From NCBI GenBank assembly GCA_947631375.1, contig CANRLD010000124.1:1-5519 (forward strand): a DNA stretch of 5,519 nt, read 5' to 3'. Below are positions 1 to 5,519 of this stretch, piece after piece. Numbering within the stretch: the stretch's first letter is position 1; the number at the start of each line of letters is the position of its first letter. Under the pieces are notes generated by a model, which ran no database searches, was not told the origin of the DNA, and worked only from the letters and a program-made list of their open reading frames with translations. Made by a program: the position numbers and the translations under genes. This DNA comes from an uncultured Methylophaga sp. GTDB lineage: Bacteria > Pseudomonadota > Gammaproteobacteria > Nitrosococcales > Methylophagaceae.

Positions 1-61
1 TTCGGGAATGACGCGAGTGGGAACTGCTGAAATGGGCGATGCCGTTGTGGCAGCGCTGTAA
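1..61 (+). CDS. leuB: 3-isopropylmalate dehydrogenase, C-terminal end only (partial)
   Basis: The reading frame starting at base 2 is open from the window edge to a TAA at 59-61 and encodes 19 residues ending in TRVGTAEMGDAVVAAL. From memory, this resembles the extreme C-terminus of gammaproteobacterial LeuB, which ends in a similar EMGDA(V/I)...L tail. LeuB is a cytoplasmic NAD-dependent enzyme that oxidatively decarboxylates 3-isopropylmalate in leucine synthesis. None of its catalytic residues fall in the window, so the call rests on this short tail plus position: leuB commonly lies just upstream of asd in Pseudomonas-like genomes. The stop codon is 21 bases before the asd start, too close for an obvious independent promoter, so co-transcription with asd is likely. 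The bulk of the gene lies to the left of the window. Confidence 0.8.
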   Translation, partial: SGMTRVGTAEMGDAVVAAL

Positions 62-82
62 CAAAACATAATTAGGTGATCT

Positions 83-1105
83 GTGACTAAACAAATTGAT
101 ATCGCTGTTGTTGGGGCCACCGGTGCAGTTGGTGAAACCATACTGGATATCCTGCATCAGCGTAATTTTCCTGTCGGAAAAGTCTATGCGCTGGCGAGTG
201 AGCGCTCTGCTGGCTCAACTGTGCAATTTGGCAATAAATCATTAATCGTTGAGGATCTTGCCGAGTTTGATTTTTCCAAAGTTCAAATCGGGCTGTTTTC
301 CCCAGGTGCCAGTGTCTCGGCAATTTATGCGCCGAAAGCAGCCGCAGCAGGGTGTATCGTTATTGATAACACTTCCCAGTTTCGCTATGACGATGATGTG
401 CCATTGATTGTGCCCGAGGTTAATGCTGATGCTATTGCCGGCTATAAACAGCGTGGCATTATTGCAAACCCTAACTGTTCCACTATTCAGATGGTGGTGG
501 CATTAAAACCGATTTACGATGCGGTAGGTATCAAGCGGATTAATATCTGCACCTATCAGGCGGTTTCGGGCAGTGGTAAGCCGGCGCTGGATGAATTGGC
601 CAAGCAAACTGCAGCGTTATTGAACGGTCGCCCGGTAGAGTCAGAGGTTTATCCGAAGCAAATCGCGTTTAATGTGTTACCACAAATCGATGTGTTTACC
701 GATAACGGCTACACCAAGGAAGAAATGAAAATGGTCTGGGAAACCAGAAAAATCATCGGTGATGACACTATTCTGGTCAACCCGACTGCCGTTCGTGTTC
801 CTGTTTTTTATGGCCATTCAGAAGCTATTCACATTGAAACACGTGACAAAATAACCGCTGAAAAGGCCAGAGAAGTCTTATCGACTTTTCCTGGCGTCGT
901 CGTTATCGATGAACAGAAAGATGGTGGATATCCAACAGCGGTCACTGAATCATCTGGTCAGGATCCGGTATACGTAGGACGTATCCGCGAAGATATTTCG
1001 CATCCTAACGGACTAAATTTATGGGTTGTTTCCGATAACGTCCGCAAAGGTGCTGCGCTTAACAGTGTGCAAATTGCCGAACTGCTGGTAGAAAAGTACC
1101 TTTAG
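83..1105 (+). CDS. asd: Aspartate-semialdehyde dehydrogenase
   Basis: This cytoplasmic enzyme reduces aspartyl phosphate to aspartate semialdehyde with NADPH, the branch point to lysine/diaminopimelate, methionine, threonine and isoleucine. The N-terminal Rossmann motif GATGAVG is at residues 11-17. The active-site motif NPNCST places the catalytic nucleophile at Cys132. TYQAVSGSG (157-165) contains the expected active-site Gln159, and RVPVFYGHSE (238-247) gives a substrate-binding Arg238 and probable general base His245. The length of 340 residues fits the shorter Asd type also known from Vibrio and Bacillus, rather than the roughly 370-residue E. coli/P. aeruginosa type. The intact cysteine argues against Usg, the degenerate homologue found next to truA or fimV in E. 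coli and Pseudomonas. The start is GTG: an in-frame TGA at 77-79 excludes a longer protein, AGGTGA at 74-79 is the likely ribosome site, and the Rossmann strand begins at about residue 5. The gene is probably co-transcribed with leuB upstream and fimV 35 bases downstream. Confidence 0.95.
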   Translation: MTKQIDIAVVGATGAVGETILDILHQRNFPVGKVYALASERSAGSTVQFGNKSLIVEDLAEFDFSKVQIGLFSPGASVSAIYAPKAAAAGCIVIDNTSQFRYDDDVPLIVPEVNADAIAGYKQRGIIANPNCSTIQMVVALKPIYDAVGIKRINICTYQAVSGSGKPALDELAKQTAALLNGRPVESEVYPKQIAFNVLPQIDVFTDNGYTKEEMKMVWETRKIIGDDTILVNPTAVRVPVFYGHSEAIHIETRDKITAEKAREVLSTFPGVVVIDEQKDGGYPTAVTESSGQDPVYVGRIREDISHPNGLNLWVVSDNVRKGAALNSVQIAELLVEKYL

Positions 1106-1126
1106 CCGATACACAGGGATTGTCAG

Positions 1127-1136
1127 GGAAGGGAAG
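1127..1136 (+). promoter_or_regulatory. Purine-rich ribosome binding site of fimV
   Basis: GGAAGGGAAG lies in the 35-base asd-fimV gap, ending four bases before the fimV ATG. It resembles a doubled GGAAG Shine-Dalgarno element, so either copy could pair with 16S rRNA. It fixes the fimV start and is the most conspicuous ribosome site in the window apart from that of trpB. Confidence 0.6.
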
Positions 1137-1140
1137 TTAG

Positions 1141-3843
1141 ATGAAACAGAAAACGCTGGTCTGTTTGTCGGTAGCGGCAACACTTGGTTTTTTAACTCCC
1201 CTGACAAGCTCTGCTTTCGGTCTTGGTCAGATAACGCTTCATTCGGCTTTGAACGAGCCCTTTAAGGCCGAAATTGAAGTCAATGCACTACGTGAGGATG
1301 AGCGTGATAATCTTCAAGTAAGGTTGGCTTCTAATCAGGATTTTGAGCGGGCTGGCCTGGAGCGTAATTATTTATTAACGCAGCTTCGCTTTGAGGTGAT
1401 TGATGAGGGTGCTGTTACCCGTGTGCTGATCAGTTCCGACATACCAATTAAAGAGCCCTTCTTGGGCTTTTTGTTATCGGCAACAACCGGGCAAGGCAGG
1501 CTGTTACGTGAGTACACGGTGCTGCTGGATCCACCAAAAGCCTTATACGGCAGCAGTAACACATCTTCATCAGCACTCGTTTCACAACAAAGAATAGAAA
1601 CGCCGCGTTCAACATCAGGCTATTCCTCACAACAAACTGATTATAAAGTGCGATCACGTGATACGTTGTGGAGCATTGCCGAAAGAACACGGCCATCAGC
1701 AGATGTTTCAATGCAGCAGATGATGCTTGCATTGCTGGAAGAAAATCCAGCCGCTTTTCAGCAAAAAAATGTTAACGGCCTGCAAGCAGGACATATATTG
1801 AAGATTCCTGCTATGACCGTGATCAACCGGATATCAACGGTTGAAGCAAAAGCAGTTGTCAATCAGCAAAATGCAGCATGGCAGACTGCCGGACAAACAG
1901 AAAATGCCGCTGATACGGCAGTTATTGTAGCGGCGCAAGTTTCCCAGCCTGTTGCCGATCCGCCGCAAGCAACTGACGACGAAATTCAAAATACGGCTGC
2001 TGCTGAAGCAGAGCAGTCGTCACCCGTTACTGATGATGCGGAACCGTCTGACTACACACTGAGTGAAGAGGCCCGCCTCGAATTGGTCACCGCCAGCGAC
2101 AATCCGCTATTTGAGGCTGATCCGGCGATAACTGGCGATATTGATCTGCAGCGTTTAAGTCAGCAGTTAACCCTGACCCAGGAAACTATTGAGGCACAAT
2201 CCCAGGAAAACGTTGACTTTCGAACTCGCATGGATGCGATGGAGCGGCAACTCAATACGATGCGCCGGCTTATCGCACTGAAAGATGCTGATATGGCAAG
2301 GTTGCAAAATCTGCTTGAACAAAATGATGCGCAAACCGATCTCGCCAGACTGGTAGACGAAGTCAACGCCATTTTAGATGGCAATAGTCATGCAACGGCA
2401 AGTAGCACTGATGAAACAATGCCGGTGGCGTTTACCGAGGATATAGCAACATTAGCCGCAACAGAATGGGTTGCTGAAGACGAGATTACTGAGTCACCAA
2501 ACGCGGCGACACAAATAGTTGCTGAAGATCACGCAAATAATTTGGCAGATGAGAAAGCAGCTGCTGTTGCAGCGTATTTCAGTCAGGTAGAAGAGACATC
2601 GTTTGCTGTGATTGAGCCCACGGAAGAAGCTGCGCAAGCAGAGGCAGAACTGGAACTTGAGGTTGCTGAAGTAGCGAACGAGCTGGATATCGATGAACAG
2701 CAGTATCAGGCTTTGTATCATCGGGTTCAGGCGTTTGTCACAACGTATATGATTGAGTCCTTGCTGGGGGCATTATTATTGTTATTAATCCTCTGGATCC
2801 TCATTCGTCGCAGCCAGCGGGAAGTCAGCTGGGATGAAGCAGTCAATAACGCTCAAAAAGATAAAAAGACACAACCAGTCATTGATCCTGACGCTACCAA
2901 ACCGGAGTCTGAAGAGGCAGCCGACATCGAGGTTGTTAGCGAGGATCACGCTGTTGCACAAGTGCTTGAGCGGGCAGACAGCCGTACCGATGGCATCGAC
3001 ACAGAGCAAGCAGAGCCAGAGCAGGCAGCAGAGCATGCTGATAAGCAAATGGCTGATGACAAAGACGACATTGCCGCTGAGTTGTTATTTGCTGGTGAGG
3101 CGCTGCCAGAAGATGAACAGATATCTGCCTTGGTAGACAGCACTGCGATTGAACAGCAGCAGGTATTTGAACAGCAGGAGGAGACCGCCACAGAAGAGAC
3201 GGCGGATGCTGTAGAGAATGATGCCGGCGCAGATCATATTGAATTCAATCTGGACGACTATAAAACAGAATTAGCCGAGCAGTCTGCGGCTGTTGATACG
3301 TACCAGCATGATGAGCAGGATCTGCTGCCATTTAACATCAATTACGATGAAAGTAGCTTTGCTGAGCAAGAGATGTCTGAAATCGGTGATGCAATAGACG
3401 AGCAAAGCGAAGCCGATGATTCGCTGCGTATCCATTTAGATGTCGATAATCTAGTGGTAGCAGACAGTGGGCAACCAGAGCTTCTGGACGTGGATTTGAG
3501 CGAAGCAGAAAGCTCTTTGGCACAAGATATGGACGAGCCTGCTTTGCCAGATGCGTTGACTCTGCTTGAGGATGGCGCCGAACCCGAGCTATTGTCAGCA
3601 GCCGATGCTGTGCTTGAAACAGAGGCGATCCTGGATCACGGTATTGATGATATGGAGCTGGATTTTGATCTTGGTGACTTTGACTCAATTGATGAAGCGG
3701 AAACCAAACTGGATCTGGCGGTAGCCTATTCAGATATGGGCGATCCTGACGGTGCCAGAGGAATCCTGGAAGAAGTGCTGGAGCAGGGCGATTTCGAACA
3801 AAAGAAACGAGCACAACAGCTGCTCGACGCGTTAAGTCACTGA
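1141..3843 (+). CDS. fimV: FimV-like type IV pilus / cell-pole hub protein with LysM domain
   Basis: This is a 900-residue single-pass inner-membrane protein, close to the 919 residues of P. aeruginosa FimV. Visible parts in order: a signal peptide with likely cleavage after SSA (residue 25); the conserved FimV N-terminal domain beginning GLGQITLHSALNEP; a LysM peptidoglycan-binding domain at about 167-223 (DYKVRSRDTLWSIA... to LKIPA); a coiled coil at about 333-392; a transmembrane helix at about 537-555 followed by RRSQR (positive-inside); a very acidic cytoplasmic region; and a C-terminal TPR-like domain at about 850-898 (ETKLDLAVAYSDMGDPDGAR). The only cysteine is Cys8 in the signal peptide. 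In Pseudomonas, FimV promotes PilQ secretin assembly, twitching, cAMP signalling through FimL/CyaB and polar localisation; whether all of these hold here is inference. The start is supported by GGAAGGGAAG at 1127-1136, four bases before the ATG, and by the signal peptide. The stop is seven bases before truA. Confidence 0.95.
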   Translation: MKQKTLVCLSVAATLGFLTPLTSSAFGLGQITLHSALNEPFKAEIEVNALREDERDNLQVRLASNQDFERAGLERNYLLTQLRFEVIDEGAVTRVLISSDIPIKEPFLGFLLSATTGQGRLLREYTVLLDPPKALYGSSNTSSSALVSQQRIETPRSTSGYSSQQTDYKVRSRDTLWSIAERTRPSADVSMQQMMLALLEENPAAFQQKNVNGLQAGHILKIPAMTVINRISTVEAKAVVNQQNAAWQTAGQTENAADTAVIVAAQVSQPVADPPQATDDEIQNTAAAEAEQSSPVTDDAEPSDYTLSEEARLELVTASDNPLFEADPAITGDIDLQRLSQQLTLTQETIEAQSQENVDFRTRMDAMERQLNTMRRLIALKDADMARLQNLLEQNDAQTDLARLVDEVNAILDGNSHATASSTDETMPVAFTEDIATLAATEWVAEDEITESPNAATQIVAEDHANNLADEKAAAVAAYFSQVEETSFAVIEPTEEAAQAEAELELEVAEVANELDIDEQQYQALYHRVQAFVTTYMIESLLGALLLLLILWILIRRSQREVSWDEAVNNAQKDKKTQPVIDPDATKPESEEAADIEVVSEDHAVAQVLERADSRTDGIDTEQAEPEQAAEHADKQMADDKDDIAAELLFAGEALPEDEQISALVDSTAIEQQQVFEQQEETATEETADAVENDAGADHIEFNLDDYKTELAEQSAAVDTYQHDEQDLLPFNINYDESSFAEQEMSEIGDAIDEQSEADDSLRIHLDVDNLVVADSGQPELLDVDLSEAESSLAQDMDEPALPDALTLLEDGAEPELLSAADAVLETEAILDHGIDDMELDFDLGDFDSIDEAETKLDLAVAYSDMGDPDGARGILEEVLEQGDFEQKKRAQQLLDALSH
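1450..1472 (+). other. Terminator-like hairpin with U-tract inside fimV
   Basis: AAAGAGCCC (1450-1458) and GGGCTTTTT (1464-1472) flank a five-base loop TTCTT. In RNA they form nine pairs, four of them G-C and one a G-U wobble, and the 3' arm is itself the T-tract. This has the form of a small A-tract/T-tract intrinsic terminator, but it sits about 310 bases into the fimV reading frame. The codons encode IKEPFLGFL, a conserved stretch in FimV proteins, so the symmetry may be a by-product of protein sequence. If functional, ribosomes translating fimV would normally mask it and it would act only when translation lags. No gene ends here, so it is not a normal operon terminator. Confidence 0.25.
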
Positions 3844-3850
3844 GTTTTCT

Positions 3851-4630
3851 GTGAGGATAGCATTAAGTGTCGAATATGATGGCAGCCGATTCCATGGCTG
3901 GCAGTATCAGCCTCGACAGCGCACGGTTCAAGGTGTAGTGCAGGAGGCTGTAAGCCGGATAGCCAACACACCGATTGATGTTTTTGCCGCAGGTAGAACA
4001 GACACTGGAGTGCACGCGTTAAATCAGGTCGTGCATTTTGATACCGATGTTTTTCGCGCCGAGCACAATTGGCTGATGGGACTTAACTCCAATTTACCCG
4101 ATGATGTGTGCGTGAAATGGATCAAGAATGTTCCTGATTCTTTTCATGCCCGATTTTCCGCGGTCAAGCGACGCTATCGCTATCTGATACTCAATCGCAA
4201 CAGTCGTTCAGCGTTACATCACCGGCGGATGTGGTGGTATTACAAATCCCTGGATGAAAATAACATGCAACTGGCGGCGAATATGTTGTTGGGACAGCAT
4301 GATTTTTCAGCATTCAGGGCGCAGGAATGTCAAGCGAAAAGCCCCATAAAAACATTGGACAAAATACTGGTCACCCGCCGTGATGATTGCATCGCTGTCG
4401 ATGTTGAAGCGCGCTCGTTTCTGCATCATATGGTGCGTAATTTACTTGGCGTGCTGGTTCCGGTAGGAGAAGGAAAAAGACCAGTAAACTGGGTGGCTGA
4501 GGTGTTGCAAAGCCGTGATCGTAATCTGGCAGGAGTCACTGCACCGGCACATGGTTTATATCTGACACAGGTTGTATATCCACAAGAATATTCATTACCT
4601 GCAGTGTCAGCTTTCCCCGTGCTCTGGTAA
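3851..4630 (+). CDS. truA: tRNA pseudouridine(38-40) synthase I
   Basis: TruA isomerises uridines 38, 39 and 40 in the anticodon stem-loop of many tRNAs to pseudouridine, in the cytoplasm as a homodimer. The catalytic motif AGRTDTGVHA puts the nucleophilic aspartate at residue 51. Other family blocks are VEYDGSRFHGW (7-17), FHARFSA (98-104), RRYRY (107-111) with the conserved active-site tyrosine, DFSAFRA (151-157) and FLHHMVRN (190-197). The length of 259 residues is close to the usual 260-280. The start is GTG: an in-frame TAA at 3833-3835 leaves no other start codon upstream, and the family core begins almost at once, so the N-terminus is short compared with E. coli. I see no good Shine-Dalgarno element in the seven bases after the fimV stop, so translation probably depends on coupling to fimV. 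The truA stop codon overlaps a candidate promoter for trpF. Confidence 0.96.
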   Translation: MRIALSVEYDGSRFHGWQYQPRQRTVQGVVQEAVSRIANTPIDVFAAGRTDTGVHALNQVVHFDTDVFRAEHNWLMGLNSNLPDDVCVKWIKNVPDSFHARFSAVKRRYRYLILNRNSRSALHHRRMWWYYKSLDENNMQLAANMLLGQHDFSAFRAQECQAKSPIKTLDKILVTRRDDCIAVDVEARSFLHHMVRNLLGVLVPVGEGKRPVNWVAEVLQSRDRNLAGVTAPAHGLYLTQVVYPQEYSLPAVSAFPVLW

Positions 4631-4633
4631 AAT
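4604..4633 (+). promoter_or_regulatory. Candidate sigma-70 promoter for trpFB
   Basis: An extended -10 element TGGTAAAAT occupies 4625-4633; the hexamer TAAAAT matches TATAAT at five of six positions and carries the upstream TG. A partial -35, GTGTCA at 4604-4609, matches TTGACA at four of six positions with an 18-base spacer. Transcription would start near 4640, giving a leader of about 29 bases before the trpF ATG. The -10 overlaps the truA stop codon (TAA at 4628-4630). The position makes functional sense because it separates truA from the tryptophan genes. I see no convincing operator or leader peptide in the short leader. This is a consensus-based call only. Confidence 0.5.
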
Positions 4634-4668
4634 AGCGGATCGACCATTAAGAAAGCTGATAACGTTTC

Positions 4669-5283
4669 ATGAGAACCCGCGTAAAAATTTGTGGCATTAC
4701 GCGTCGCCAGGACGCTGAACTTGCTGTAGAAACAGGCGCGGATGCAATTGGTCTGGTTTTTTATGAACCAAGTCCAAGAGCGGTAACTATTGAACAAGCT
4801 GCAGCTATTTCTGCACAACTTCCGCCTTTTGTAACCATTGTCGGATTGTTTGTAAATGCTCCGGCAGATACGGTTAAACAGGCCATAAAGCAAGTTCCGC
4901 TAAGCCTGCTACAGTTTCATGGTGATGAATCCCCTGAATATTGTGCGCAATTCAGTTTGCCTTATATCAAGGCTGTGCGTATGCAGGAAACAACCGATTT
5001 GGCAGAGTACGCAACGCACTTTGCCGAAGCTGCTGCATTATTGCTCGACAGCTATCAACCTGGCATACCAGGAGGAACCGGCCAAACTTTTGACTGGTCG
5101 AGAATTACCACTGTCGACAAGCCGTTGATCTTGGCGGGTGGTCTGACAGCAGACAACGTAGCGCAGGCCATTCGACAGGTTTTACCGTATGCAGTGGATG
5201 TGAGTGGCGGGGTTGAAGCGTCAAAAGGACTTAAAAGTCATAATAAAATAAGCGCATTCATGCGAGAGGTGGCACATGCCTGA
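4669..5283 (+). CDS. trpF: Phosphoribosylanthranilate isomerase
   Basis: TrpF catalyses the Amadori rearrangement of N-(5-phosphoribosyl)anthranilate to 1-(2-carboxyphenylamino)-1-deoxyribulose-5-phosphate, the third step from chorismate to tryptophan, in the cytoplasm. It is a single-domain TIM barrel of 204 residues, normal for the monofunctional enzyme. KICGIT (6-11) carries the catalytic Cys8, the general base. LQFHGDE (81-87) is a family signature. LLLDSYQPGIPGGTG (124-138) carries Asp127, the general acid, and LAGGLT (155-160) and VDVSGGVE (177-184) form the phosphate-binding end of the barrel. The ATG is chosen because the KICGIT strand follows it directly; the ribosome site is weak, with only AAGAAAG at 4649-4655, some 13 bases upstream. 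It stands alone from trpC, unlike the TrpC-TrpF fusion of E. coli. It overlaps trpB by eight bases, indicating translational coupling, and probably has its own promoter over the truA stop. Confidence 0.96.
   Translation: MRTRVKICGITRRQDAELAVETGADAIGLVFYEPSPRAVTIEQAAAISAQLPPFVTIVGLFVNAPADTVKQAIKQVPLSLLQFHGDESPEYCAQFSLPYIKAVRMQETTDLAEYATHFAEAAALLLDSYQPGIPGGTGQTFDWSRITTVDKPLILAGGLTADNVAQAIRQVLPYAVDVSGGVEASKGLKSHNKISAFMREVAHA
5265..5283 (+). promoter_or_regulatory. trpF-trpB overlap with trpB ribosome binding site
   Basis: The trpB ATG (5276-5278) lies within the trpF coding sequence and the trpF TGA is at 5281-5283, an eight-base overlap. The purine-rich AGAGGTGG at 5265-5272 contains a GAGG core six bases before the ATG. 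The arrangement is typical of coupled translation of consecutive pathway enzymes and decides the trpB start. Confidence 0.75.
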
Positions 5284-5519
5284 CAGACAGATTGATGATT
5301 ATTTCCAGCGTTACCCGGATGAGTCCGGACATTTCGGCCCGTATGGTGGCCGTTTTGTCGGCGAAACACTGATGGGAGCGATTTATGAGCTGGAAGAAGC
5401 TTATAAACAGTACAAGAACGATCCGCTATTTCAGGCTGAAATGGATAAAGATCTGGCAGACTTCGTTGGCCGACCATCGCCGGTATATCATGCCGAAAAC
5501 TGGACTCGGAAACTTGGTG
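5276..5519 (+). CDS. trpB: Tryptophan synthase beta chain, N-terminal part (partial)
   Basis: The frame opens with ATG at 5276 and stays open to the window edge, giving 81 residues of a protein usually about 400 long. GHFGPYGGRFVGETLM (18-33) and DFVGRPSPVYHAENWT (62-77) are hallmark N-terminal blocks of the standard TrpB1 type. TrpB is the PLP-dependent subunit that condenses indole with serine to make tryptophan, working as an alpha2-beta2 complex with TrpA. The PLP-binding lysine (in the family motif around HTGAHK) would lie just past the window end, so catalytic competence cannot be judged. The start is supported by AGAGGTGG upstream and by the usual distance of about 20 residues to the FGPYGG block. 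The overlap with trpF shows it belongs to the same transcription unit; trpA is the expected next gene but is not visible. Confidence 0.95.
   Translation, partial: MPDRQIDDYFQRYPDESGHFGPYGGRFVGETLMGAIYELEEAYKQYKNDPLFQAEMDKDLADFVGRPSPVYHAENWTRKLG

Noticed and set aside
1074..1102. A possible fimV promoter at the end of asd (TTGCCG, 17 bases, TACCTT)
   Set aside because: The -35 matches four of six positions but the -10 only three of six, with no extended TG. It is not distinguishable from chance.
1087..1103. A small inverted repeat (GGTA / TACC) followed by TTT at the asd stop codon, considered as a terminator
   Set aside because: The stem is only four base pairs with a six-base loop and three Ts, far too weak for an intrinsic terminator.
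1162..1167. Cys8 of FimV considered as a lipoprotein acylation site
   Set aside because: It lies within the hydrophobic core of the signal peptide, without a proper lipobox, and a good signal peptidase I site (SSA) follows at residues 23-25.
2834..3136. A 100-codon plus-strand frame inside fimV in another register
   Set aside because: It is nested wholly in fimV, has no family resemblance and no ribosome site, and arises from the repetitive GAG/CAG codons of the acidic region.
3001..3220. GAGCAG/GCAGAG-rich tracts in fimV considered as a DNA repeat array
   Set aside because: The units are irregular, stay in frame and simply encode Glu/Gln/Ala-rich acidic sequence typical of this protein. 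There is no regular period or spacer pattern.
3338..3814. A 158-codon open frame on the minus strand opposite the 3' end of fimV
   Set aside because: It mirrors the acidic GA(T/C/A/G)-rich codons of fimV and its translation is low-complexity and rich in Pro, Leu, His and Arg. It has no recognisable domain, while the plus strand has a clear family match over the same bases.
4426..4893. A 155-codon minus-strand open frame spanning the truA 3' end, the gap and the trpF 5' end
   Set aside because: It runs antisense to two well-supported enzymes, including the TrpF catalytic region, and has no recognisable motif. It is best read as a chance open frame.

Overview
The window is an ordinary core-genome stretch of a gammaproteobacterium. 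It is fully packed with same-strand genes and I see no mobile element, CRISPR array, RNA gene or foreign island. The gene order, read from protein motifs, is leuB (last 19 codons) - asd - fimV - truA - trpF - trpB (first 81 codons). The leuB-asd-fimV-truA-trpF neighbourhood is familiar from Pseudomonas and relatives. FimV is a gammaproteobacterial type IV pilus/polarity protein, which makes that class the safest assignment. Base composition is moderate, roughly half GC by eye, so a high-GC Pseudomonas is unlikely. I cannot name the genus. In P. aeruginosa trpBA lies elsewhere; here trpB directly follows trpF, so trpA, accD and folC are plausible next genes, but they are outside the window.

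Layout. Bases 1-61 end leuB (leucine synthesis). Asd (83-1105, GTG start) is a 340-residue aspartate-semialdehyde dehydrogenase with its catalytic cysteine, feeding Lys/DAP, Met, Thr and Ile synthesis. FimV (1141-3843) is a 900-residue inner-membrane hub. It has a signal peptide, periplasmic LysM domain, coiled coil, one transmembrane helix, a very acidic cytoplasmic region and a C-terminal TPR-like domain. TruA (3851-4630, GTG start) is tRNA pseudouridine synthase I. TrpF (4669-5283) and TrpB (from 5276) are consecutive tryptophan pathway enzymes whose genes overlap by 8 bases.

Expression. Gaps between genes are 21, 35, 7, 38 and -8 bases, so leuB to truA could be one transcript. No convincing intrinsic terminator lies between genes. 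The 38-base truA-trpF gap carries a good extended -10 element overlapping the truA stop codon, suggesting a separate promoter for trpFB. A terminator-like hairpin lies inside the fimV coding sequence near its 5' end. I found no evidence for an undescribed biological system; the findings are modest points about regulation and domain architecture.
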